A DNA stretch of 64,000 nucleotides from contig JASGKY010000032.1 of assembly GCA_049840435.1 (NCBI GenBank), positions 149,611 through 213,610 on the forward strand, given 5' to 3'. This document shows, piece by piece, positions 42,594-53,018 of the stretch (position 1 is the stretch's first letter; every line of letters begins with the position of its first letter). This DNA comes from JADLHS01 sp049840435 (GTDB taxonomy: Bacteria > Verrucomicrobiota > Verrucomicrobiia > Limisphaerales > JADLHS01). A program made the translations under genes and the position numbers. The notes under the pieces were generated by a model that was given only the letters and a program-made list of their open reading frames with translations, was not told where the DNA came from and searched no databases.

Positions 42594-43949
42594 ATGGAAC
42601 GTAGCAGCAAATCCCGAACTGCTCTCGCCTGTCTGCTGTGTTTGATTGTTCAGGCATTCACGGGTCGAGCACAGCCAGTGACGAACGTCGCTTCAGGCGG
42701 TGGATGCTTTCACAGCTTGTTTCTAAAGAGCGACGGCAGTTTGTGGGGCATGGGCTACAATCCCTTTGGACAGTTAGGTGATGGCACGACCAACAACATC
42801 AATTACCCCGAGCAACTAATCGCCAGCAACGTAATCGCGGTTTCAGGTGGTAAACACACTTTGATTATCAAGAGCGACGGAAGTTTGTGGGCTACAGGAA
42901 ACAATTTTTCAGGACAATTGGGTGATGGTACTTACGGAACTGCTCCAGCCTATGGAATCAATCATCCGGAATTGATTGTTGCCAGCGATGTCACTGCGGT
43001 CGCCGCCGGAAACAACCATAGCCTGTTCCTAAAGAGTGACGGGAGCCTTTGGGGGATGGGTTCTAACGGTAGTGGTGAATTAGGTAATGGCACCAACAAT
43101 CGAGCCAACCTTCCTATCCAGATCGTAAACGGAGGCGTCACGGCGATTGCCGCTGGGGGAGGTTACAGCTTGTTTATCAAAACAAACGGTAGTCTGTGGG
43201 CGATGGGGGCCAACAACTACGGTCAGTTGGGTGATGGCACTTACAACAGCACCAACAGACCAAAGCAAATTGTTGCCAGCAACGTCGTGGCCATTGCTGC
43301 GGGATACCAGCATAGCATGTTTCTCAAAAGCGATGGCAGCCTATGGGGTATGGGGTTCAACCGATTCGGCCAGTTGGGCGATGGAAATTACATTAGTACA
43401 CCACCATTCGGAACCAACGTGCCTCAAAAAATTGTAGCCTCCAATGTGACGGCGGTTACTGCTGGATATACACACTCTCTGTTTCTTAGGAACGACGGTA
43501 GCCTGTGGGGCATGGGGAATTTAGGCCCGTTGAGCGATGATACTTCCGACCAGACCAACCGGCCCAAGCAGATTTTGTCAGGTGGCGTAATCGCGATTGC
43601 TGCCGGTTTTGAGCATAGCTTGATTCTGAAAGACGACGGCAGTTTATGGTCCACTGGTTACAATGAATACGGTCAGTTGGGTAATGGCACTCTGAACGGC
43701 ACCAACCAACCGCAACAGATATTGGGAGCTTACAATCAGATTTCGGGTCAGCTTCTGAACGGCAACATGCAATTGTCCTTTGTGGGCATCGCCGGAGGAA
43801 ATTATGCGTTAGACCGTTCATTCAGTCTGTCAGTGCCAAACTGGTCGCCGCAGGTCACGAATGTTGCCAACTCAATCGGCGCTCTTGTCTTTACCAACGC
43901 GCCCAACGCTACCAGTAACAATTTTTGGCGTATCCGCGCCGTACCTTAG
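42594..43949 (+). CDS. exported RCC1-repeat (beta-propeller) protein
   Basis: A 451-residue protein from the ATG at 42594 (the frame is open from 42480). Export signal TALACLLCLIVQAFTGRAQ. Then about seven to eight RCC1 repeats with the recurring words HSLFLKSDGSLWGMG and GQLGDGT, which should close a seven-bladed propeller. The C-terminal 70 residues (FVGIAGGNYALDRSFSLSVP, NNFWRIRAVP) are a type I often see at the ends of verrucomicrobial exported proteins. Function unknown; likely binding. Repeats are also similar at DNA level. Confidence 0.82.
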   Translation: MERSSKSRTALACLLCLIVQAFTGRAQPVTNVASGGGCFHSLFLKSDGSLWGMGYNPFGQLGDGTTNNINYPEQLIASNVIAVSGGKHTLIIKSDGSLWATGNNFSGQLGDGTYGTAPAYGINHPELIVASDVTAVAAGNNHSLFLKSDGSLWGMGSNGSGELGNGTNNRANLPIQIVNGGVTAIAAGGGYSLFIKTNGSLWAMGANNYGQLGDGTYNSTNRPKQIVASNVVAIAAGYQHSMFLKSDGSLWGMGFNRFGQLGDGNYISTPPFGTNVPQKIVASNVTAVTAGYTHSLFLRNDGSLWGMGNLGPLSDDTSDQTNRPKQILSGGVIAIAAGFEHSLILKDDGSLWSTGYNEYGQLGNGTLNGTNQPQQILGAYNQISGQLLNGNMQLSFVGIAGGNYALDRSFSLSVPNWSPQVTNVANSIGALVFTNAPNATSNNFWRIRAVP

Positions 43950-43967
43950 ACTGACAATTGAGCAAAG

Positions 43968-44047
43968 CATAACTCCGCTGCATGGGTTGACCGTCAATCG
44001 CCGCGATTCTTAGTCCGCAAGACGCTCCAATGGGCTGTATTAGATGC
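43968..44047 (+). other. Possible attC-like site after the RCC1 gene
   Basis: Begins GCATAACTCCGC and ends GTATTAGATGC, near the consensus ends but with a changed core (GTATTAG rather than GTTAG). 80 bp. Weak to moderate. Confidence 0.4.
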
Positions 44048-44126
44048 TTTCAGCTTGATCGATTCGGTTGCGAATGGAGGTAGTTCATGATGTAATCTTG
44101 CTGTGGATTTAGGGTGTATCAGAAAC

Positions 44127-46087
44127 ATGAGTAAGGTTGTGCAAGCAGTTTGTCTCCTACCGATTCTTTTCATGCTGGTTGGCGCGGCTGCATCGGCTGA
44201 TGTCCTCGAACGCTGGCACTGGCGTTATCCAGTGCCGCAAGGAAACCGACTCTCAAGCGTTGCCTACGGCGGCGGACTGTTCGTTGCAGCGGGGAGTAAG
44301 GGCGCAATAGTGACCTCCACAAACGGGACGAACTGGGCGGACAGAAGTCTGCCGGGCGGCATAGACATTCGCAGCGTTGCTTATGGAAACAACCGATTTG
44401 TTGCCGTGGGTTTTGGAGGCTCCCTGACCTCTACTAACGGTTTGGACTGGAGCTACACCAGCAATGCCCCGCCAAACCAGTTTCTTGGGGTGACATTCGG
44501 AATGAATCTGTTCGTCGCAGTCGGGAATCAAACGATCAAAACTTCACCAGATGGAGTCAACTGGGCAGCCCGCTCGTCGCCCTTCACGTCATTAAGAGGC
44601 ATTGCCTATGGCAACGGCATGTTCATCGCAGTCGGCTCCGGTGGTGCGGTGATGACATCTAGTAACGGCACGAACTGGTTCACCCGCAGTTCTGTTTCTG
44701 GCAATCTGGATGGTATCGCATACGCCAACAATGTTTTCGTGGCGATACCTGAGTACAATAATAACGTCCTCACGACCGCGAACGGCATAACGTGGTCTTC
44801 CCGTTTTTTTGGCGGCACAACCGTCGGTTTGTATAGCATTGCTTACGGTTCAAACGGCTTCGTGGTTATGGGCGATCAGATGACCACGACTTCGGCTGAC
44901 GGCACCAACTGGATCAGGCACAACAATTTGAACCCTGTCGGGTGGGTTGGTATTACCGGTGCAAACGGAATCTACGTAGCGACTGGAGTGCGGGGAGCGA
45001 TCCAAACATCAACCGATGGCATCAACTGGGAAAGTCAAACCGGACTCCAATACGATCTCAACGCAGTGACCTATGGCAATGACAGGTTCGTCGCGGTTGG
45101 AAAACTGGGCACGATCCTGTCATCTTCCAACGGTGTATCGTGGAAGCCGAATAGTTCGGGAACTTCCAATTATTTTAACGATGTTTCGTACTGCAATGAC
45201 AAGTTTATTGCGCTTGGAATTAGGGACAACTCGATAGGAAACATTGTCCGCTCAACGAATGGTGTGAACTGGGTAAACTGCACCGGTGGGGAGGCGAATT
45301 GGCTTTACGGTGTCACGTATGGGAACGATGTATACGTTGCCGTCGGCGCTGGCGGCACCATCTTAACCTCGACCAATGCTGAACAGTGGACACCCCAGAC
45401 ATCGGGAACTACGGTCGGACTTTACGGGGTTGCGTTTGGAAATGGTCAATTCATTGCAGTGGGAGACGGCGGCATCATGCTTTCATCAACAAATGGCACA
45501 GTCTGGACTTCGAGAAGCAGCGGCATTTCCAATTACCTGAGTCGGGTTATTTTTGCTCGCGGCCTGTTCGTCGCGGTAGGTGGAGACTATAACTTAAAAA
45601 GCACTATTTTGACTTCGACGAACGGGATTGATTGGCAGAGTCGAAGTTCCCCAACTACATACACGTTATGGGATGTCGCTTACGGAAACGGACAGTTCCT
45701 CGCTTTGACTAGCGCTTCCATCGCCATGATCCTGACCTCGACGGATGGATTGGTTTGGAAAATTCTACGCCGGGCAATGTGGACTGGCCGATCTGCAAGA
45801 TCGCCTATGGCGCGAGGACCTTCGTTGTAGCCGGTAACGGGTGTGGCATCCTTCAATCGGACAGCACGGTACCACCGGAACTGAGTCTGGAAAAACTTCA
45901 GGATGGTTCGGGCGTGGTGCTCAGCGTGTCTGGTGAAGTGGGAAGGAACTATCGGCTTCAGTACCGCTCCGACTTGCAGGGCGATCAATGGAACGATCTG
46001 CTGACCTTCACAAACGACCGTCCGACTGTCGCGGTCACAAATCTTACATCCGATTGGCAGCGGTTCTACCGGGTCAAGTCGCCCTAA
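44127..46087 (+). CDS. exported repeat protein of beta-propeller type (one frameshift)
   Basis: About 653 residues when joined. Signal VQAVCLLPILFMLVGAAASA. Then about ten or more repeats of roughly 40-45 residues built on VAYGNGxFVAVGxxGxxxTSTNGxxW, e.g. SVAYGNNRFVAVGFGG and GVAFGNGQFIAVGDGG, a WD40/YVTN- or BNR-like propeller unit. A one-base loss in the A-run at 45759-45762 splits off the C-terminus, which ends LTSDWQRFYRVKSP. The start at 44127 fits the signal. Likely a surface or periplasmic binding protein. Confidence 0.78.
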
Positions 46088-46529
46088 CCGAGTTCTTCGG
46101 TAATGTCAGCTTGAGTGCTGTTGGAATCAACAAACCACCTGCCGCGCCCTTCATCTGCCGAAGGCGAGTGTGATGAACCCATCGGCATCGACGATGATTA
46201 CCACGAATAAGCAAACTCAAACGACCTGAATGCGGGAAGCGGACATCGATAGCGTTCTGGCAGCCCACGCAGGACGGGCTACCAGCCGCGCCAAAGCGGC
46301 AGCGGCTCGCCGGAACGCGAAAAAGGGTGGCTGGCCGAAAGGCAGACCGAGGCTGCGTGATCGCGTGGCGGCTAAGTTGCCGCAGGTTTTCCTGTCATTT
46401 CCTGTCAGCAGAGTTATTTTTGGGTTCTCCTTCAGTTTGAAGGGGATGTTGGAAAACATTAAAATTTGATGTTGACCGACAGTTACTTACGCGGATTGAA
46501 GTTGGTAAGTTTGCTCAGGAAAAAGAAAT
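46088..46529. other. Right-end region of the island
   Basis: No gene that I can firmly support apart from the weak frame at 46230. It starts with CCCTAAC, which might be another attC edge, and ends at the right 18-bp repeat. Confidence 0.4.
46230..46469 (+). CDS. small basic protein, doubtful
   Basis: 79 codons. Residues about 15-40 (ATSRAKAAAARRNAKKGGWP) have the basic AKxxAARxNGxxGGxPK pattern I recall from many small accessory proteins; the C-terminal 30 residues do not look native. Probably the remnant of a longer gene near the island's right end. Confidence 0.35.
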   Translation: MREADIDSVLAAHAGRATSRAKAAAARRNAKKGGWPKGRPRLRDRVAAKLPQVFLSFPVSRVIFGFSFSLKGMLENIKI

Positions 46530-46555
46530 AACCGCCCCGCATCACACGGGGCGGC
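46526..46555 (-). terminator. Terminator of the erpA/iscA-like gene
   Basis: Read on the minus strand: CCGCCCCG, loop TGTGATG, CGGGGCGG, then TTATTTCTTTTT. The stem is 8 bp and perfect; the T-run is interrupted, as expected if the native T6 was displaced to the far side of the island. Confidence 0.85.
46530..46547. other. Right attachment site (attR) of the island
   Basis: Same 18 bp as 37837-37854. It forms the left arm and loop of the erpA/iscA-like gene's terminator. Confidence 0.75.
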
Positions 46556-46581
46556 GTTGTTTGGCCTGGTATTAGCAACCG

Positions 46582-46929
46582 TCAGGCCTGGAAAGATTTC
46601 CCGCAACCGCAACTCTGCTTCGCGTTGGGATTGGAAATTTTAAAGCCCCCTCCGGTCAATGCATCGCTGAAATCAACCTGGGTGCCTTGGAGATACTGCG
46701 CACTGAAAGCGTCCACCAGTACCGGAATGCCAGCTTGTTCGCCCACGACATCGCCCTCCCGTTGTTCGTCAAATACCATGCCATACTGCATGCCAGAACA
46801 ACCACCTTGCTCGACATAGATGCGGAACTGCTTGCCAGCATTTTCCGGTTGGGCGAGCAGACTGCGAACCTCCTGCAAAGCGGCCGCCGTCAATCCCACC
46901 ACGTTTTCAACTTTAGGAGACGCATTCAT
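46582..46929 (-). CDS. erpA: iron-sulfur cluster carrier/insertion protein (ErpA/IscA, HesB family)
   Basis: A-type carrier that delivers Fe-S clusters to apoproteins. 115 residues; the three conserved cysteines are present: GGCSGMQYGM and the C-terminal SCGCGKSF. GGGFKISNPNA is also typical. ErpA and IscA cannot be told apart here, as no isc or suf genes are near. The ATG at 46929 gives MNASPKVENVVGLT. Its terminator is the integration site of the adjacent island. Confidence 0.9.
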   Translation of the reverse strand: MNASPKVENVVGLTAAALQEVRSLLAQPENAGKQFRIYVEQGGCSGMQYGMVFDEQREGDVVGEQAGIPVLVDAFSAQYLQGTQVDFSDALTGGGFKISNPNAKQSCGCGKSFQA

Positions 46930-46980
46930 CTTGAACCACAAACGACACTAACAGCCGGAACATTTCTGTCAAATGCCGGT

Positions 46981-49648
46981 TCAGTTATTTTTCAATCCGG
47001 CGGGCAAGTGCTTTTTCACGTTGGCGATCTTTTTCTCTAGCTGATCTACCGGCCTCAGTTTCAACCGGGCCATATCGCGGTAAACCTCCAACGCCTGTGG
47101 CCATTCGCCCAACTTTTCAGACAAACGCGCCGCCTCCTCCCCCGCCTGCTTCCGCCAATACGAATCGGGCACTTCGCCGTCCGCCAACAGTTTGCCCAGA
47201 TATACATCCAAATCATAGTTCCGCGCCTGCATCAACAGATTAGTCATCAGCTCGGTTCCCGGCTGGAGCAAGGCTTGTTTCTCGAGCACCGTGGCCAGCC
47301 CCACCAACGCCTGACTCCGCGTCGCCACGCTCGCCCCGGGCCAGTTCACCGCACTCTGATACGCGTTAGACGCCACCACATAGTTGGCCGCGTCCACCAC
47401 GCCCAATTGCAAGGAACAATTACCAATCTCGCCCCAGGCTTGGGCTACCAATTCGTTGGTTGGGTAATCCCTCACAATTACGTTAAAGACCCGCCGCGCC
47501 TGCTCGAATAAATCGAACTTGTTTGTCGCTGCCACCGTCCGCATCGTCACCCCACCATAGGCAAACAAGGCTTGCACTTGCAAAAGCGGCGGGCATTTGG
47601 CGTCACTGATCAGGCTCGTGAAGTGATTCGTGGCATTCTCATAATTCGACCACCCCAACGCCGCACGCCCAGCCATCATCTTCGCTGGATATGCCAGCTC
47701 CGAAATCCCCCAATTTTGAAATAATTGTTTGTATTGCAGTTCCGCCTCGGCATACGCCCCGCGACTGAAATGATAATCCGCCACCCACCATTGCGCCTGC
47801 GGGGATAGTTCACTCTTTGGAAATTGGGCAACAAAGTTTGTGAACAATCCCAAAGCGTTTGTCTCCGCACCGCTGCGGGCTGTCGCCAACGCTCGTCGAA
47901 ACTCAACCTGCGACCGCAACCGATTCGTCACAAAGCTGCTCAACCACGACTCATACGAAAGGACCGCACCCTGCCAATCTCCCTCATCCTCCCGCATCCG
48001 CGCCATCAACAATTGCACTTCCGGGCGCAGTTCTGATTCAGGATATTTTCGAATAAAATCACCAAACAACCGCTGCGCATCCTCGGGTTTCCTTGCATCG
48101 GCGTACGCTTGGGCCACCAACAACACGCTGCTCGGCGCTTCAGCGCTTTCGGCGTCAGCACCGATAATTGCCCACATGGCCCCCTCGGCCATCGCCAGAT
48201 TCGCGCCGCCCGCCGCATTCGTCAGCGCCAAGCTGGCCCGTAGCGCTTGATAACTCGCCGGCGCCCGCAAGGCATCATTAACCGCAGGCCAGTTTGTAGC
48301 TAATTGCAATGCTTGCCGGTAATTCTCCAACGCCGTCACAAAGTTCGCCTGTATGTATTGCGCGTCCGCCAGCTTGAATCGCGCAACGACCAGATCTTCC
48401 GATAACGGCAACCGTTTCACCGCGGCATCGAATGCCGCTTCACTCGCAACAAAATTGCTCTCGACCCAATAGCACCATCCCAGATTCAACTGGGCTTTGC
48501 CCACATACGCGTTACCGGGAAAATTCTTCACCACCTTTGTGAAACAGTTCGTCGCCAGCATCAGATGATTCACGGGTGCTTCATTGGTATCGGCGGCCAA
48601 CCGGCCAACCGACTGCTTCAAATGCAATTCTCCCAACGTCAACCAAGCAACATCCGCCGCGGGCGCATTGGTGTTTCGCGTCAAATAGGTTTCCAGCGTT
48701 TGGGTCGCGTCCCCAATGCGTCCTTGCTGCACTTGGATGGAAACGATCCGGCTCAACGCCTGTCGTTGCTGTGCCACGGTTGCATTCGGTAAGATTCCGC
48801 CACAACGTCGCCACCGCCTCGTCACGCTGCTCCAGCCGCTCCAACAAATCCGCACGAAAGACCACACTGTCCGCCATCAGCCCCATTTGATGCGTGCCCT
48901 CGGCCGCGGCCACCAAACCCGCACTCTCCGCCGCCGCCGCAACATACTCTTTCTTAGCCACCAACACCTGGCACAACAGATCGCGCCGCTTCCATTCCAA
49001 CTCTCCGGTCAACACCAAGGCTCGCTTGTTGGTCAGCGCCTCTTTGGCATCAGGATAATTCCCCAACGCCAGTTGCGACTCCGCCAGCAATAAATAACCG
49101 CGGCCAACCGTTTCGCTGTTTGTCACCCCCAAAGCCGCCTGCCGAAAAGCCCCTTCTGCACGCCGCAGGAGATTCGTTACCCGCGCCCACTCAGATAATT
49201 TAAACTGCGCCGCCGCTTCGCTCACAGACGCCTCCAGACGCCGGGCCGACGTTTGATATTCCCGCGCCAGCTTCCCAAACATCGCCGCCGCTTCGACATA
49301 ATTGGTTCGCGCCATCTGCGCGCTACCGAGCCAGTAAAGATACTGGTCTTCCAAAGTGCCCGCGTTGCTTAGCCTTGGTTGCAACAATGCTACCACCGCA
49401 TCAAATTTGTCCTGGCGATACAACGCCTCCGCCTGCCATGCCACCACCTGCGGCACTTTGTCGGACTTAGGATAATCCTGAACGAACTCCCCCAACTCCC
49501 CCGCCGCGCGCTCCCACATGCGCAACTGAAAGGATTGATACGCTGCGTCGTAAGACTTTTTTTCCCCACCGCCAAATAATGCCGCGTTCGTCCGGCCACC
49601 GGCTAGTGCCAGCGACAGGAACAACAGGAGAATTCGCAGCTTCATCAT
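46981..49648 (-). CDS. exported TPR-repeat protein (one frameshift)
   Basis: About 888 residues when joined. It starts MMKLRILLLFLSLALAGG, a signal peptide, followed by a long series of tetratricopeptide-like units: YDAAYQSFQLRMWERAAGEL, QYLYWLGSAQMARTNYVEAA, AWLTLGELHLKQ, AKAQ-type TPR words such as AQLNLGWCYWVESNFVASEA. A single-base slip near 48795 splits it at DEAVATLWRN/ILPNATVAQQ. Similar to YbgF/BamD-type cell-envelope TPR proteins, but with no direct partner nearby. Role unknown, likely periplasmic scaffold. Confidence 0.8.
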
Positions 49649-49719
49649 CGCGAAAAATTTAACCGACTGGCAACCCATGCGGAAAGAATGAAATCCGACC
49701 AGCGCCTCTGACCACCTTG

Positions 49720-52712
49720 TTATGGATCTGATTTCCTCAATCCGGGCAACACCGTGCGCAAATATTTTCCTGTCTGGCTTTGCGGACAAGCCACCACCTG
49801 CTCTGGCGTTCCCTGCACCACCACCTGCCCGCCACCATCACCGCCCTCCGGTCCGAGATCAATGATCCAATCCGCCGTCTTAATGACATCAAGATTGTGT
49901 TCAATGACGAGCAACGTGTTCCCCGAAGCGCGCAGCTTGAAGAGGACTTCGAGCAGTTTTGCAACGTCATGGAAGTGTAACCCCGTCGTCGGTTCATCAA
50001 GGATGTAGAGGGTCCGCCCGGTCTGCTTGCGACTGAGTTCCGCTGCTAACTTGATGCGTTGCGCCTCGCCACCGCTGAGCGTCGTGCCGCTCTGCCCGAG
50101 ATGAATGTAGCCCAGTCCCACTTCCGCCAGCGTCAGGCACGGGTCGTAAATCTGCGGCACGGCGCGGAAGAAACTCACCGCCTCGTCCACCGTCAGGTTC
50201 AGCACGTCGGAAATGTTCAGCCCCTTGTAGGCAATCTCCAACGTCTCGCGATTGTAACGCTTACCGTTGCAGTTTTCACAGGTCACATAAACCGGCGGCA
50301 AAAAGTTCATCTCGATCTTGATCAACCCATCACCCTGACACTTTTCACAGCGCCCGCCTTTCACGTTGAAACTGAACCGGCCCGACTCGTAACCCGCGCA
50401 CCTTCGCCGCTGGCAGCTTCGCGAACAGATCGCGGATGGCATTGAACATCCCGGTGTAAGTCGCCGGATTGCTGCGTGGCGTACGCCCGATCGCCGTCTG
50501 ATCAATCACCACGATCTTCTCCATGCCCTCGTAATTCTTGATCTCTTTGTGCGCTCCGGGCCGTTCCTTCGAGCCGTAAAACTTCCGCATCAAGGCCCGC
50601 CGCAAAGTATCATCTACCAGCGTGCTCTTGCCCGAACCGCTCACCCCCGTCACGCACGTGAACAAGCCAATCGGTATCCGTGCATTGATGTTCTTCAAAT
50701 TGTTCTCGCTCGCGCCCAACAATTTCAATCGAGCCGCGATCCGGCGATGGCTTCTTCCGCTCCTTCGGTACAGAAATGCTCAACTCCCCCGTCAAATACC
50801 GCGCCGTGAGCGACCGCGTGTTCGCCTTGATCTGCTCCAATGAACCCGCCGCCACCACCTCACCACCATGCACGCCCGCACCCGGCCCAAGATCGAGGAT
50901 ATGATCCGCCGCGCGAATGGTGTCCGCATCATGTTCCACAACGAGCACCGAGTTACCCAGACTACGCAACCCTTTCAGGGTCTCAAGCAGCCGATCATTG
51001 TCTCGTTGATGCAATCCGATGCTTGGTTCATCGAGAATGTAAAGCACTCCCACCAATCCCGCGCCGATCTGCGTCGCCAGTCGGATGCGCTGCGCCTCAC
51101 CGCCCGAGAGCGAGCCACTCTCGCGATTCAAGGTGAGATAGCCAAGTCCGACATTCTTCAAAAACCCGAGCCGGGCACGCACCTCCTTAATAACTTCGCC
51201 TGCAATTTTGAGTTGAAATTCCGTCAACTTGAGCGTCGCGAAAAACTCATCCGCCTTATCCACGGACAACAGACAGACATCCATAATTGAGAGGCCTGGA
51301 ATGCGTGGCGTTTTCAGCTTGTCCGCCTGAACACTTGAAACTTGAAACTTGAAACTCTCATCACCACTCAGAGTAACAGCCAAAATCTCCGGGCGTAATC
51401 TTTTGCCCTGACACGCATCGCAAAATTGCGGACTCATGAACGCCTTGAGCCGGTTGCGTGTGAACTCGCTTTCACTCTCCGCATAGAGCCGCTCCATATT
51501 GGGCAACACGCCTTCAAACGGGCGCTTCACCGTGCTTACCTTACCAGCCCGTGTAAAGTGAAACGTGATCTCCGCCTCTCCCGTTCCGTGCATGAGCAAC
51601 CGCTTGAAATCATCCGGGAGATTCTTGTACGGCGCTTCGAGATTCACGCCATAATGCGATGCCACCGCCTTCAGCATCGCCTTGTAATAAACAATCATCC
51701 GCTTCCCGCCACGCCGCCAGGGCAACACCGCGCCGGACTCCAGCGATTTCTCCACGTCCGGAACGACGAGGCCTTCGTCAAAAACCATCTTCTGCCCAAG
51801 CCCATGACAAACAGAACATGCTCCGTTCGGTGAGTTGAATGAAAAATGTTTTGGCGTCGGCTTTTCGTAACTCTTCCCCGTTCCCGGCGAATACATCCGG
51901 TTAGAAAGAAGGGTCTCAACCCAGGCGTCCGGATTTGCCTCCGCAATTTTGGGTTTCGGACTTTGGACCTTGGCCTCAGCCGGCAACTGATGCAGCGTGA
52001 CAATGACCCCCTGCCCCCAGCGCAACGCCGTCTCCACCGAGTCTTGCAAGCGCACACGCACCTTTTCCTCCATCACCAGCCGGTCCACCACTGCTTCGAT
52101 GGTATGCGATTGTTTCGCGTCTAAACGCACGCGCACGTTCGGGTCGGTCAACTCCACCAACTCCCCATCCACGCGAGCGCGGACAAAACCCTCCCGCTGC
52201 AATCGCTCAATAACATCACGGAACTCCCCCTTTTGATTGCTCACTACCGGCGCAAGCAGCATCACCTTGGTCCGCTCCGGCAATGCGAGGATTTTATCCA
52301 CGATGTCGCTCGTCGTCTGCGCCACGATGGGCTCGCCCGTGTCCGGACAATGCGCCTGCCCGACATGTGCGTAGAGCAACCGCAGGTAATCGTAAATCTC
52401 CGTCGTGGTCGCCACAGTGGAACGGGGATTCATCCCACTGGTGCGTTGCTCGATGGCGATGGCGGGCGAAAGTCCCTCGATGTAATCCACCTCCGGCTTC
52501 TGCATCTGATCTAGAAATTGCCGGGCGTAAGCCGAAAGACTCTCCACATATTTGCGCTGCCCTTCGGCGTAGATCGTGTCGAACGCAAGCGACGACTTGC
52601 CACTGCCGCTCAGTCCGGTGATGACCACCAGCTTATCGCGCGGAATCTCGAGAGTGAGATTCTTGAGATTATGCTCCCGCGCCCCGCCGATCCGGATGAA
52701 TTCTTTGCTCAT
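49720..52712 (-). CDS. uvrA: excinuclease ABC subunit A (two frameshifts)
   Basis: Damage-recognition ATPase of nucleotide excision repair. About 997 residues when joined across slips near 50730 and at 50390-50392. Both ABC modules are present: GLSGSGKSSLAFDTIYAEGQ and GVSGSGKSTLVDDTL for Walker A; SGGEAQRIRLA and SGGEAQRIKLA signatures; VEHDADTIRAAD and IEHNLDVIKTADW. The C-terminal zinc site is intact (CEKCQGDG...CENCNG). The first zinc site keeps only CSVCHG; the preceding pair is replaced by YSPGTGKSYEKPTP. Two 7-bp-periodic tracts are translated within it. Start MSKEFIRIGGAREHNL at 52712 is secure. Confidence 0.95.
51333..51360. repeat. 7-bp-periodic tract inside uvrA (first)
   Basis: ACTTGAA three times, then ACTCTCA. 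On the coding strand it encodes ESFKFQVSS within an insertion of about 24 residues relative to typical UvrA. Confidence 0.9.
51947..51974. repeat. 7-bp-periodic tract inside uvrA (second)
   Basis: TTTTGGG, TTTCGGA, CTTTGGA and CCTTGGC. The coding strand reads AKVQSPKPKI, just before the first zinc-site region. Confidence 0.8.
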
Positions 52713-53018
52713 GGTAACGAATTCTTGGACTCAACTAATCGGGAAGCGTAGGACGTCAGCTCAAGCGAGGAAAGGAAAGAAACGCCAGCCAGCCTAAACC
52801 TTTTGCATTTCCAAAAACTGATCCAACAGAACTTCTGGTTTCCTACTTTAAAGTTGTCAGTGAAACGTTTGCTCGCCATCTGTTCGGCACAAGACCGCCT
52901 ACTATCCGGCAAATCCTGAGAGCTTTTTTGCAAATTCGGACTACTTCCCCGCCCCGCTTCCGCCGATAGCTTCGGTAAGGTTGGTCGGGAGTTTTGATGT
53001 AACTGGGAGGTTGTCCAG
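52713..53018. other. Divergent intergenic region, uvrA/ankyrin gene
   Basis: 306 bp that must hold the promoters of both genes. No clear LexA-type palindrome was seen before uvrA. GGGAGG at 53005-53010 is the ribosome-binding site of the ankyrin gene. Confidence 0.5.

Larger units (their letters stand above)
37837..46547. mobile_element. Integrated genomic island with a recombinase remnant and a cassette array
   Basis: Bounded by an 18-bp perfect direct repeat. A tyrosine recombinase-type gene reads inward from the left end. The right repeat is half of the erpA/iscA-like gene's terminator; removing the island and joining the outer flanks restores an uninterrupted stem plus a run of six T. 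Contents are lower in GC than flanking housekeeping genes and comprise recombinase remnants, a HEAT protein, small lipoproteins, an RCC1 protein and a repeat-rich exported protein. It is about 8.7 kb. With its integrase broken it is probably fixed. Confidence 0.75.

Noticed and set aside
46083..46130. attC site after the propeller gene
   Set aside because: CCCTAAC is present but the partner end GTTGGAATC is poor and the inner arms do not pair.
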